DNA of 64,000 bases from Aurantimicrobium sp. MWH-Uga1 (lineage in GTDB: Bacteria; Actinomycetota; Actinomycetes; Actinomycetales; Microbacteriaceae): NCBI RefSeq assembly GCF_003325955.1, contig NZ_CP030929.1, positions 1,240,001 through 1,304,000 of the forward strand, written 5' to 3'. The position numbers were made by a program, and so were the translations under genes. The notes below the pieces were generated by a model. The model had not been told where the DNA came from. It did no database searches and saw nothing but the letters and a program-made list of their open reading frames with translations. Below, piece after piece: positions 26,788-34,627 of this stretch; the stretch's first letter is position 1, and each line of letters opens with the position of its first letter.

Positions 26788-27600
26788 TCAAGCAACATTT
26801 CTTTGAAGTTGAAGCCCTTGTGCAATTCCAGCAAACTTCTTGCGCACCTTGCTGTTGTGAGCCGACATGCTCAATGGTTTTCCGCTTGCGTAGCTAGCGT
26901 TGAGTGCTTTCTCATCCAGAGGGAGCTCGTACACTTCGTGCAAACCAGCAAAGCGGCTTAGTGTTTGTGCCGCATGGGAGCTTCCTCTGGGATCAAGTCC
27001 AGTTCTGACTTTGTTCACCACAATCAATCGCAGTGACTGAGGGTAAAGATCAACCAGGACATCGTGAGCGCGAATAAACCGAGCTATGCCTAGCGCATCA
27101 GCACTGGCAACCTCCACGATGCAATCAGCATGCTTCAGAACTGTGAGAGTAGCCGCATTGCGTCTGGGGGCGAAAAGATCACTGGTGATTTCTTCATCTG
27201 TTTCTAGGTTGAATCCCACATCGACAACAATCACGTCATAAGTTTCTGCGGCACAGGCCAGAACATTCTTGACCCGCTCTGCCGTGAGCTCTGGCCACCT
27301 ATCCGTTCTGGTTATCCCCGATAGAACGCGCAGCTTCCCAGCTGATGTTGAGACGGAGTGAGAGAGATTTTCTATGTCTCCCGCTGTGAGAGTTCCAGAC
27401 TCTGCTAAGCGGCATGCTGCTGCAAAGCCAGCCGCATCATCGATGAGTCCGAGTGTGGGAGCAATGGCTCCGCCATAGCCATCAGCATCGATAAGGAGCA
27501 CCGATTGTCCCATCTCAGCTAACTCAGCTGCCACATTGATGGCCACAGTGGTTCGACCTGGCGCCCCGGTAGGTCCCCAGACAGCAATGAGTTGACTCAT
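26788..27600 (-). CDS. CpaE/ParA-like P-loop ATPase with degenerate Walker A
   Basis: A 270-aa MinD/ParA-superfamily protein. The P-loop position reads GPTGAPGRTT (residues 9-18): both the signature lysine and the phosphate-binding lysine of ParA are replaced (Thr and Arg). Walker A' (VLLIDADGYGG) and a DVIVVDVGF strand are kept. Its ATG overlaps the stop of a SAF-domain gene by four bases, matching CpaB/CpaE pairs of Flp pilus loci, yet no pilin, secretin or CpaF lies nearby. It may have a regulatory or localisation role instead of pilus assembly. Confidence 0.8.
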   Translation of the reverse strand: MSQLIAVWGPTGAPGRTTVAINVAAELAEMGQSVLLIDADGYGGAIAPTLGLIDDAAGFAAACRLAESGTLTAGDIENLSHSVSTSAGKLRVLSGITRTDRWPELTAERVKNVLACAAETYDVIVVDVGFNLETDEEITSDLFAPRRNAATLTVLKHADCIVEVASADALGIARFIRAHDVLVDLYPQSLRLIVVNKVRTGLDPRGSSHAAQTLSRFAGLHEVYELPLDEKALNASYASGKPLSMSAHNSKVRKKFAGIAQGLQLQRNVA

Positions 27601-28208
27601 GAGGTCTTCCCGCGAGTGGGGACAAGAGACAAAGCATCTCCGTTTGCTTGAGACTCTAGGAGGGTAGCAACTTTGTTTTGTGGAACAACGAGTTCAACTT
27701 GCACTCCCCCGTTAGATGCTGCCAAACCGGTTGCCTCGGTGATGTGTGCAATCTGAGCACCCGAAATGATGACCGAGGGTGGGCCAAAGACGCCCTGCCC
27801 CACTGACATCGATGCCCAGACATCCACAGAAGAGCCGACCACAGCTTCAGAAGCAAGTGGAACATCAAGCTGGACCACCACGTTCGTGGTGGCGACCTGC
27901 TTGGCTGTTCCAATTGCACTGACGGGTACCAGTTCCCCTGCTGCCACAGCTTTTGTTACAACGGAGCCAGGCGTGAAGTCCTGTGCGGTGAGGTACGACG
28001 TACCTGATTTCCCCAGCTTCACATCAGAGAGAACAAGATCATTCTTGTCGAGAACGTGACCTGGGGTGAGCGTGGTTGAGGCGACATAGACAGCTGTGGT
28101 GTTATCTGTCGCCGTGACGAGGGTAAAGCCTCCCAGTGCAGCGCCTACGACGAGCGCTAATCCGATGAATAGTCGCGTATCGAAGCGACGAGTCTTGATT
28201 TGAGTCAT
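27597..28208 (-). CDS. SAF-domain (CpaB/RcpC-like) membrane-anchored protein
   Basis: A 203-aa protein with one N-terminal membrane helix (LFIGLALVVGAALGGFTLV) and an external SAF domain (STTLTPGHVLDKNDLVL). CpaB proteins of this type work in Flp pilus assembly; here the only companion is the CpaE-like ATPase that overlaps its stop. The ATG at 28208 is preferred; a GTG at 28256 would add 16 residues. A perfect inverted repeat (28209-28223) touches the start codon, and no clear ribosome site is present. Confidence 0.78.
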   Translation of the reverse strand: MTQIKTRRFDTRLFIGLALVVGAALGGFTLVTATDNTTAVYVASTTLTPGHVLDKNDLVLSDVKLGKSGTSYLTAQDFTPGSVVTKAVAAGELVPVSAIGTAKQVATTNVVVQLDVPLASEAVVGSSVDVWASMSVGQGVFGPPSVIISGAQIAHITEATGLAASNGGVQVELVVPQNKVATLLESQANGDALSLVPTRGKTS

Positions 28209-28223
28209 GAGAAGAATCTTCTC
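28209..28223. repeat. Inverted repeat adjoining the SAF gene start codon
   Basis: GAGAAG-AAT-CTTCTC lies directly against the ATG. It would form a hairpin in the mRNA over the ribosome-binding region, or be an operator site. Confidence 0.3.
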
Positions 28224-28295
28224 GAAAGCATTCACGGTCCCGAGAAAGTTATCCACAGATTGTTTTCTTATCGGTTATTGGGCCCCGTACTTTCC

Positions 28296-28301
28296 TAATC
28301 T
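28296..28301 (+). promoter_or_regulatory. Leaderless -10 element of the BldC-like gene
   Basis: TAATCT six bases before the ATG at 28308, without a Shine-Dalgarno sequence. Confidence 0.6.
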
Positions 28302-28307
28302 GGATGC

Positions 28308-28577
28308 ATGAATGATTTTGGCTCTACTGATGTGAATACTGACCGTTTTCTTACCGTGTCCGAAGCAGCGGAACTTTTGAAAGTCTCTGTTGCGGATGTC
28401 CACGAACTTATCTCCTCGGGGGAACTTCAAGCTTTCCAAGTGGGAAGCCGGGGGCCGTGGCGAATAGAACACCACATTCTTGAGCTGTTTATTGCTGAGC
28501 AATACGAGATTTCACGTCGCAGTGCGATGTGGAATAACTCTTCTGTGGCCTCAGCGAACAACATCACTGATTTCTAA
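28308..28577 (+). CDS. Small excisionase/BldC-like DNA-binding protein
   Basis: An 89-aa protein with a MerR-like winged-helix motif: FLTVSEAAELLKVSVADVHE (residues 14-33), ISSGELQAFQVGSRGPWRI. This is the excisionase-family helix-turn-helix used by BldC-type regulators in actinobacteria. There is no integrase or phage gene nearby, so it is more likely a chromosomal regulator. The C-terminus (residues 66-89) is polar. It is divergent from the CpaB/CpaE-like pair and may regulate it. A strong terminator follows. Confidence 0.8.
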   Translation: MNDFGSTDVNTDRFLTVSEAAELLKVSVADVHELISSGELQAFQVGSRGPWRIEHHILELFIAEQYEISRRSAMWNNSSVASANNITDF

Positions 28578-28588
28578 CCTTTCAAAAG

Positions 28589-28633
28589 AAAGAAATGCTT
28601 CCCAGGGAATGTGGGAAGCATTTCTTTTTTTTT
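28589..28633 (+). terminator. Intrinsic terminator of the BldC-like gene
   Basis: A perfect 16-bp stem (28589-28604 and 28612-28627) with a 7-base loop, ending in a run of T. It also sits before the convergent gene at 28661. Confidence 0.92.
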
Positions 28634-28660
28634 GCTTTTCAGTGTTCTTACTAGTTGTAC

Positions 28661-29251
28661 TTATTCGATACGGACGTAGAGCACTTCCGTCAATGCGCAA
28701 ATGAGCATTCCATGGGATGTGCGCAGGTCAAGATGGTCCTGTCCCACATGATCGATGGTTCCTCGAATGTTCTGCGTTTGTGAGGCAATGGTTACTGTTT
28801 TGCGTCTGCGGCCAATGTCGCGCAGGACGAATGCCAAATTCACCTTCTGTGCGAGCCTAGTGCGTGAAGAAAGTGATTCCAAGGCACTGTCTGTGACCTC
28901 ACCAACCTGATTTCCTAAGCTCAGGCGTTCACACTCGATTGGAATGCGAATTGACCGGAGAGCGAGAAGGGAAACAATCAGTGCCCCGTGGAGTTCTTGA
29001 GGGGTGTCAACCTCAATAGCTACCCAGTCTTTGCCTACGTTCTTGATAGAGCCCGTGATTTCTCGTCCGGCAGTGAGATTGAGAGAAATCTGATGAGGGT
29101 CTTGATCTGCCTGGATCGCGATCAGGCGGTCTCGAAGCGTCAGCTTGGAACGCCTCTCACGCTCCTCGTCTTCTAGGCGGTTGAGCAACTCTGCATCCAG
29201 CTCACGCTCAAGTTGGCTCTCTAGATCGTGAAAGAGGTTATCTAAGGTCAT
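28661..29251 (-). CDS. Conserved protein with two Sm-like repeats
   Basis: A 196-aa soluble protein. Residues 1-45 are highly charged and probably helical or coiled coil (LERELDAELLNRLEDEERER). Two related segments follow, near 58-105 (ITGSIKNVGKDWVAIEVD) and 148-196 (IRGTIDHVGQDHLDLRT). Both read as G-x-I-x-x-V-G-x-D-x-h-x-h, like the strand pattern of Sm/LSm folds. The family is seen in actinobacteria but I know no function; RNA binding is a guess from the fold. ATG at 29251 has TACCTT eight bases upstream. Confidence 0.65.
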   Translation of the reverse strand: MTLDNLFHDLESQLERELDAELLNRLEDEERERRSKLTLRDRLIAIQADQDPHQISLNLTAGREITGSIKNVGKDWVAIEVDTPQELHGALIVSLLALRSIRIPIECERLSLGNQVGEVTDSALESLSSRTRLAQKVNLAFVLRDIGRRRKTVTIASQTQNIRGTIDHVGQDHLDLRTSHGMLICALTEVLYVRIE

Positions 29252-29352
29252 AGTCAGCGAAGGTAGGCAGCGAAGCTGAGAATCTGCTGGAGTTATCCAC
29301 ATCTTTCCTGAGAATTAGACTTTTGGTCTATTTACTGTGTCACAGTGTTTCC

Positions 29353-29778
29353 ATGACTCCAGCACAAGCTCTCAATACACGGACATCCACCTTCGACCAG
29401 GATGAATATTTCGGATATCAACCGACCGCTACCTCTGCACTGCCCGACCCGCAACCGATGGTGGAAAACCTTGCCCGCTCCGTCATGGAAATACTTGCTG
29501 ACTGCCGAGAACTCGATCAGATAGCACGTTGGGTCAGCGATGAGGTCTATCGCAACCTCCTCAAACGCGTACACATTTCCCGTCGAGCACGTGCAGTAAA
29601 GAAAATGCCTGCAGTGCGCCCCACCTTTGGCTTAGGTCGCACCATCATTACAAACCCCACAGATGGTGTTGTGGAATCTGTCGTGATTGTTCACGGCAAA
29701 GCCCGCACGCGCTCTATTGCCATCAGGCTCGAAGGTATTGATGGAAGGTGGCGTGCGACCGCAATCCACGTGCTCTAA
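29353..29778 (+). CDS. DUF6459 (Rv3235-like) protein
   Basis: A 141-aa protein in the position of M. tuberculosis Rv3235 upstream of secA. Residues 35-75 form the conserved helical part (ENLARSVMEILADCRELDQI, ARWVSDEVYRNLLKRVHI), followed by a beta-rich end (AIRLEGIDGRWRATAIHVL). No function is known. The ATG at 29353 is chosen over a frame opening at 29323. It converges on a membrane gene, sharing the stop tetranucleotide CTAA at 29775-29778. Confidence 0.78.
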   Translation: MTPAQALNTRTSTFDQDEYFGYQPTATSALPDPQPMVENLARSVMEILADCRELDQIARWVSDEVYRNLLKRVHISRRARAVKKMPAVRPTFGLGRTIITNPTDGVVESVVIVHGKARTRSIAIRLEGIDGRWRATAIHVL

Positions 29779-30290
29779 ACCAGAGCGGGCTTTTCTTTGT
29801 TGTAGCGAACAAACAGCATGCCGACCCGAAATGCTGATTCGCTCACGATCAACAGCAGCCCAGCCGTGATCAATAGGCTCACCGCATAGTTGGAAAAAGT
29901 GCTGTTCTCCGACACCGTTTTCACGACAACAAGGAAAACTAGAGCCAGGTACTCGGCACCACTGTTACGCACAACCACAGCTTTTTTCTCGGGAAGTGGG
30001 CGAACCCACATGATCCGTGTTCGGTAGCGAGCAAAGAAGTAGCCACAAACAACTCCTATGCCTCCAGCAACCCAGTGGAGTGGATCTTTAGTGAGGTCGT
30101 CCCACAGCACGATTCCGATAAAGAGCACTTCAAAAACGGGGTCAAAGATGGCAAGCCAGAGAAGACTCACATATTCACGTTTGGGCAAGTGGAGAACGTT
30201 TTTGCCATAGTTGCGAGCTTTGAGATCGAAAATGATCATCACGACTATCAGTGGCGACAACCACAGAAGCAAGAGCCAATCATTCTCCAT
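29775..30290 (-). CDS. Membrane protein of unknown function
   Basis: A 171-aa protein with hydrophobic segments near residues 4-21, 43-62, 72-88, 111-126 and 133-155. I recognise no family. TAAGCT lies six bases before the ATG, so it probably has its own transcript although it follows secA on the same strand. It shares its stop codon bases with the convergent DUF6459 gene. Confidence 0.65.
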   Translation of the reverse strand: MENDWLLLLWLSPLIVVMIIFDLKARNYGKNVLHLPKREYVSLLWLAIFDPVFEVLFIGIVLWDDLTKDPLHWVAGGIGVVCGYFFARYRTRIMWVRPLPEKKAVVVRNSGAEYLALVFLVVVKTVSENSTFSNYAVSLLITAGLLLIVSESAFRVGMLFVRYNKEKPALV

Positions 30291-30296
30291 GGCAGA

Positions 30297-30302
30297 AGCT
30301 TA
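30297..30302 (-). promoter_or_regulatory. Leaderless -10 of the 171-aa membrane gene
   Basis: TAAGCT on the minus strand, six bases before the ATG at 30290, in the 49-base gap after secA. Confidence 0.5.
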
Positions 30303-30339
30303 GCCCTGGAGTTACTAGCTCAGGAGAAAGAAAAAGGTG

Positions 30340-33150
30340 TTACTTTTTCTTCTTCTTGCGACGCTCAGCTCGGTTACCCGCGGGTGCTCCGGCAGTCTGT
30401 TGACCAAACGCACCACGTGTTGCCACGGTGGGGCCGGTGGGGCGGTTGTTCTCGGGAACAATCTGGCGTCCATTGTCGGCCGCCTGCTGGGCACGAGCAG
30501 TCTCAGCCTGCTCAACTCGTCCACGCTCGTCACGAACCTCCACCTGGCCGTCTTCTGACGGTGCGGTGTAGCTCAATTGCGCGTTGGCATCTTCAGACTG
30601 GCCCAGGCCCTTAGCAGCGATGCTGGGGTGTTCTGGATCGCCTTCAGCAACATTGACCTGAACTTCGAGGTTGAACAAGAAGCCGACCGATTCTGCCTTG
30701 ATGGAAGCCATCATGCCTTGGTAGAGGGCAAAACCTTCACGCTGGTACTCAACCAGTGGGTCACGCTGCGCCATGGCACGCAGACCAATACCGTCCTTGA
30801 GATAGTCCATCTCGTAGAGGTGGTCACGCCAACGACGATCCACCACGGAAAGGACTACACGGCGCTCCAGCTCTCGCATGGCGGTAGAGCCCAGCGATTC
30901 TTCACGGCGCTTGTATGCCAAAAGAGCATCCGACTGGATTTCGCGGCGCATGAACTCCTTGTTCACACGACCCTTATTTCCAGCTTCTTGGATGACTTCG
31001 TCGATCGTGATCGAGACAGGGTAGATGGTCTTCAGTTCCGCCCAGAGCGCGTCGAAATCCCAGTCATCTCCGTTGCCTTCGCTGGTGTGAGCAGCAAGAA
31101 CTTCATCGACAACATCCTCAAGGAACTTGTGAACACGATCTTGCAGATCGTCACCTTCAAGGATGTGAGCACGGTCGGCATAAATAGCCTCACGCTGACG
31201 GTTGAGAACGTCATCGTATTTGAGAACGTTCTTACGCATTTCAGCATTGCGTGCTTCAACCTGTGACTGAGCAGAGCGAATAGCACGGCTCACAATCGAA
31301 GATTCGATAGCAGTGTCATCGGGAATGTTGCTGCGGGTCATGATGGCTTCTGCAGCACCCGAGTTGAACATACGCATGAGGTCATCAGTCAAGGAGAGGT
31401 AGAAGCGGCTTTCACCGGGGTCACCCTGACGTCCAGAACGTCCGCGAAGCTGGTTGTCGATACGACGGGATTCGTGGCGTTCAGTTCCCAGAACGTAAAG
31501 ACCACCAACGGCAATAACCTTCTCTGCTTCTTCCTGAACACGTGCCTTGACCTTGGAGAAGGCCTCTTCCCAGGCAGCTTCGTATTCTTCAGGAGTTTCA
31601 AGCGGGTTGAGTCCCTTAGAGGCGAGCTCGGAAACGGTCAGGTGCTCAGCGTTACCACCGAGCATGATGTCGGTACCACGACCAGCCATGTTGGTGGCAA
31701 CGGTTACCGCACCCAAACGACCAGCCTGAGCGACGATAGCTGCTTCACGAGCGTGGTTCTTGGCGTTGAGAACTTCGTGACGAATGCCCTTCTTGGCCAG
31801 AAGCTTAGACAGGTATTCGCTCTTCTCAACCGAGGTTGTTCCCACGAGGACGGGCTGGCCCTTGGCGTGGCGTTCAGCAATGTCGTTGGCAACTTGCTCA
31901 AACTTGATGACTTCGTTCTTGTAAACCAGGTCAGGCTGGTCAATGCGCTGCATGGGCTTGTTGGTGGGGATGGGAACCACACCAATCTTGTAGGTGCTCA
32001 TGAATTCGCCGGCTTCAGTTTCGGCCGTACCGGTCATACCGGAGATCTTCTCGTACATACGGAAGTAGTTCTGCAAGGTCACCGTAGCCAAGGTTTGGTT
32101 CTCGGCCTTAACCTCGACGCCTTCCTTGGCTTCGATGGCCTGGTGAATACCTTCGTTGTAGCGGCGGCCAGCAAGAATACGACCGGTGTGCTCATCAACG
32201 ATGAGAACTTCACCGTTCATCACGACGTAGTCTTTGTCGCGCTTGAACAAGGCAACTGCCTTGATGGAGTTGTTCAAAAACGAAATCAGCGGGGTGTTTG
32301 CAGACTCGTAGAGGTTGTCAATACCGAGGTAGTCTTCAACCTTTTCAATACCTGGCTCGAGAACACCAACAGTGCGCTTCTTCTCATCGACTTCGTAGTC
32401 AACGCCAGGCTCAAGCGTGGTGGCAATCTTGGCAAACTCGGTAAACCAGCGGTTGGCTTCACCGGAGGCAGGTCCAGAAATAATCAGTGGGGTACGAGCC
32501 TCATCGATAAGGATGGAGTCGACCTCATCGACGATGGCAAAGAAGTGTCCGCGCTGAACTTTGTCAGCAGCGCTCCAGGCCATGTTGTCGCGCAGATAGT
32601 CAAAACCAAACTCGTTGTTGGTTCCATAGGTAATGTCACACAGGTACTGTTCACGGCGTACCGCTGGCTGCTGACCGGCGGTGATCACACCGGTGGTCAT
32701 GCCTAGGGCGCGGAATACGCGACCCATGAGTTCAGACTGATAGCTAGCAAGATAGTCGTTCACTGTTACTACGTGAACTCCACGGCCTGCAATCGCGTTG
32801 AGGTAGGCGGGAAGAGTGGCAACCAGAGTCTTACCTTCACCGGTTTTCATTTCAGCGATGTTGCCCATGTGCAGCGCGGCACCACCCATGAGCTGAACAT
32901 CGAAGTGGCGCAGGCCGATGGTGCGTCGTGCTGCTTCACGCGCGGCAGCGAAAGCTTCAGGCAGCATGTGGTCGAGAGATTCACCCTCGATGTAGCGCTT
33001 ACGGAAATCGGTGGTTTCAGCACGAAGCTCTTCATCGGTGAGGTTGATGAATCCCTCTTCAAGTTCGTTGACGGCCTTCGCAAGGTTTTCTAGTTTGCGT
33101 AGGGTTCGGCCTTCACCAACGCGAAGGACCTTGTCAAGAATGTTTGCCAC
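30340..33150 (-). CDS. secA: Preprotein translocase ATPase SecA
   Basis: A 936-aa motor that drives proteins through SecYEG. It has Walker [12 protein letters not shown] near residue 100, Walker [15 protein letters not shown], and [26 protein letters not shown] of the second motor domain. The C-terminal tail is long, polar and proline/asparagine rich and ends in a lysine run in place of the zinc-binding cysteine motif, as in actinobacterial SecA1. GTG start with GGAGAG five bases before it. The stop codon sits in the loop of a weak A/T hairpin (30330-30349) that may act as terminator. Confidence 0.96.
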   Translation of the reverse strand: MANILDKVLRVGEGRTLRKLENLAKAVNELEEGFINLTDEELRAETTDFRKRYIEGESLDHMLPEAFAAAREAARRTIGLRHFDVQLMGGAALHMGNIAEMKTGEGKTLVATLPAYLNAIAGRGVHVVTVNDYLASYQSELMGRVFRALGMTTGVITAGQQPAVRREQYLCDITYGTNNEFGFDYLRDNMAWSAADKVQRGHFFAIVDEVDSILIDEARTPLIISGPASGEANRWFTEFAKIATTLEPGVDYEVDEKKRTVGVLEPGIEKVEDYLGIDNLYESANTPLISFLNNSIKAVALFKRDKDYVVMNGEVLIVDEHTGRILAGRRYNEGIHQAIEAKEGVEVKAENQTLATVTLQNYFRMYEKISGMTGTAETEAGEFMSTYKIGVVPIPTNKPMQRIDQPDLVYKNEVIKFEQVANDIAERHAKGQPVLVGTTSVEKSEYLSKLLAKKGIRHEVLNAKNHAREAAIVAQAGRLGAVTVATNMAGRGTDIMLGGNAEHLTVSELASKGLNPLETPEEYEAAWEEAFSKVKARVQEEAEKVIAVGGLYVLGTERHESRRIDNQLRGRSGRQGDPGESRFYLSLTDDLMRMFNSGAAEAIMTRSNIPDDTAIESSIVSRAIRSAQSQVEARNAEMRKNVLKYDDVLNRQREAIYADRAHILEGDDLQDRVHKFLEDVVDEVLAAHTSEGNGDDWDFDALWAELKTIYPVSITIDEVIQEAGNKGRVNKEFMRREIQSDALLAYKRREESLGSTAMRELERRVVLSVVDRRWRDHLYEMDYLKDGIGLRAMAQRDPLVEYQREGFALYQGMMASIKAESVGFLFNLEVQVNVAEGDPEHPSIAAKGLGQSEDANAQLSYTAPSEDGQVEVRDERGRVEQAETARAQQAADNGRQIVPENNRPTGPTVATRGAFGQQTAGAPAGNRAERRKKKKK

Positions 33151-33200
33151 TGAAACTCTCCAAATACTGGTGCGCTGTGTTTATTAACGGCATGCACATA

Positions 33201-33288
33201 AGGGCGGTCTCACACAAAGTGCAGACCGCCCTCAATGCTACCGGGAATGAGCTTGCCCCGCCTGTACAGATGCTGGAGGCGGGGCAAG
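33201..33288. other. Two strong hairpins between hpf and secA
   Basis: A 10-bp stem (33201-33210 with 33223-33232) and a 12-bp stem (33252-33263 with 33277-33288) lie in the 147-base gap. Neither is followed by a U-tract on the minus strand, so they look more like mRNA-stability or leader elements than simple terminators. Confidence 0.6.
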
Positions 33289-33297
33289 AATCAACTG

Positions 33298-33744
33298 TTA
33301 AGCAGCTGCAGAAGGTTTTGTAGCGGACACTTCTTTGGCAATCCGCTCAATGTCTTCTGGGGTTGCAGGAACGATATCGACCTGCGCAAAGGCGTCAGCG
33401 CTTGCTTCATGAATCGACAGTGGCTTTTGGTGGCCGTTGTGGTGGACTTTCTTCTTATCCCTGGCGCGGCGCAGCTGCTCCATCATGCGACCCATGGCGA
33501 GATCAAAGGCGGCATATTTGTCTTCACCATCGGAAGCGGCACGGACAACTGGTCCGGCTTCTACGAGGGTGAGCTCCACATGATCACCACCAACCAAGCC
33601 TTTTCCGCCGTGATGTTTACTGACGGTTACATCAAGTTCGAGAGGGCGATCAGCCAGTTTCTCAATCTTGTCGACCTTCTCGGCGACGTAGTTACGGAAT
33701 CGGTCGGTGATTTCGGTGTGGCGGGCGATGAAGTTCAGTTCCAT
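33298..33744 (-). CDS. hpf: Ribosome hibernation promoting factor, short form
   Basis: A 148-aa protein with the complete HPF/RaiA N-terminal domain (residues 1-100, from MELNFIARHTEITDRFRNYV to DLAMGRMMEQLRRARDK) and a polar tail. The long actinobacterial HPF carries a C-terminal dimerisation domain that joins 70S ribosomes into 100S; here the protein ends before it, and no trace lies downstream in any frame I checked. GGGAGG five bases before the ATG at 33744 fixes the start. It lies between comFC and secA, as in mycobacteria. Confidence 0.92.
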   Translation of the reverse strand: MELNFIARHTEITDRFRNYVAEKVDKIEKLADRPLELDVTVSKHHGGKGLVGGDHVELTLVEAGPVVRAASDGEDKYAAFDLAMGRMMEQLRRARDKKKVHHNGHQKPLSIHEASADAFAQVDIVPATPEDIERIAKEVSATKPSAAA

Positions 33745-33758
33745 GATGACCTCCCGTA

Positions 33759-33786
33759 GTTGGCGTTTACGCCCAACTTTTGGGCG
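33759..33786 (-). promoter_or_regulatory. Alternative hairpins in the hpf leader
   Basis: A perfect 7-bp stem (33770-33776 with 33780-33786) competes with a second stem (33759-33765 with 33770-33777, one bulge). Both use the same central bases, and the second lies just before the Shine-Dalgarno sequence, so they could switch translation. This is a reading of pairing only. Confidence 0.35.
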
Positions 33787-33842
33787 AGTCCTTTCACGCC
33801 AATAGATGTTGTTTGAAATGTAGTCCTGTTTGGATAAAAATG

Positions 33843-34559
33843 TCACGCATTTTTTCTGCGAGTGTCCTGAAAGTTTTTTGGCGTGTAGGCCAACACCGCA
33901 GCCCCAATGATGTGGGCGCCCTCGGCACGCAGTGCCCGGGCGCATTCCACCAGGGTCGCCCCTGTGGTGAGAACATCATCGAGGATGATGACAGAGCGCC
34001 CTTCAAGGTTCTTCACTGCCCGAAATGAGTCGCGCATATTCTCAAAGCGTTCCATTCTGCCCAGGACGGATTGATCGACTCTTCGGCGGGTATTCACTAA
34101 TACCCTCTCCGGTTTGACACCTGCTGCCTGAGCTAAGACGGTGATAGGAACATACCCGCGGTGTCTAAAGTTTGCTCTGCTGCTGGGTGGCACTACCCAA
34201 GTGATCTGCACTGCGGTGCCTGTGTCCTCAGATTGGCCAGCTGCATACGCAGCTTCTAGAACTGCAAAGAGGGGCTTCGCGAGGTGTTTCGCGACAGAGG
34301 TTCTGCCCTGCTCTTTGAATTCATGCAGGACAGAACTGGACACTTCCGTGAGCTCCAAGGAATACCACAGAGGAAGCCTGAACTGCGATATCGGGTCGAA
34401 CAGTTCACGGTATTGAAGCTCTGGACCTAGGTCAGCTTGGCACGCAGGGCACAGGTTGTAATCGAGTTCGCCACACCCGGCACAATTGACCGGTAAGACT
34501 AAGGAGAGTGCTTCTCTTGCTGCGTTGGTGAACCAGTCACGAAATGATTCGTTCGTCAT
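33843..34559 (-). CDS. comFC: ComF/GntX-family phosphoribosyltransferase-like protein
   Basis: A 238-aa protein with an N-terminal zinc-finger-like segment (CAGCGELDYNLCPACQAD) and a C-terminal phosphoribosyltransferase fold with the PRPP-loop motif VIILDDVLTTGATLVE. The family is linked to DNA uptake in naturally competent bacteria; in actinobacteria it is kept next to hpf (Rv3242c position) with unclear role. The start may be ATG 34559 or GTG 34565. No other competence gene is in the window. Confidence 0.88.
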   Translation of the reverse strand: MTNESFRDWFTNAAREALSLVLPVNCAGCGELDYNLCPACQADLGPELQYRELFDPISQFRLPLWYSLELTEVSSSVLHEFKEQGRTSVAKHLAKPLFAVLEAAYAAGQSEDTGTAVQITWVVPPSSRANFRHRGYVPITVLAQAAGVKPERVLVNTRRRVDQSVLGRMERFENMRDSFRAVKNLEGRSVIILDDVLTTGATLVECARALRAEGAHIIGAAVLAYTPKNFQDTRRKNA

Positions 34560-34627
34560 ACTCACAAGTGTGAAGAATGCGAGTTACTCCACCTCACCAC
34601 AAGCACTACGAAGTGGATAAGTTGTGA

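Noticed and set aside
28308..28577. Phage excisionase as a sign of an integrated element
   Set aside because: The fold is excisionase-like, but there is no integrase, att repeat or phage gene; BldC-type chromosomal regulators share the fold.
31474..32706. Long open frame (410 codons) antisense to secA
   Set aside because: It is the complement of a strongly conserved gene; the translation has no family features, and GC codon bias of secA explains the absence of stops.
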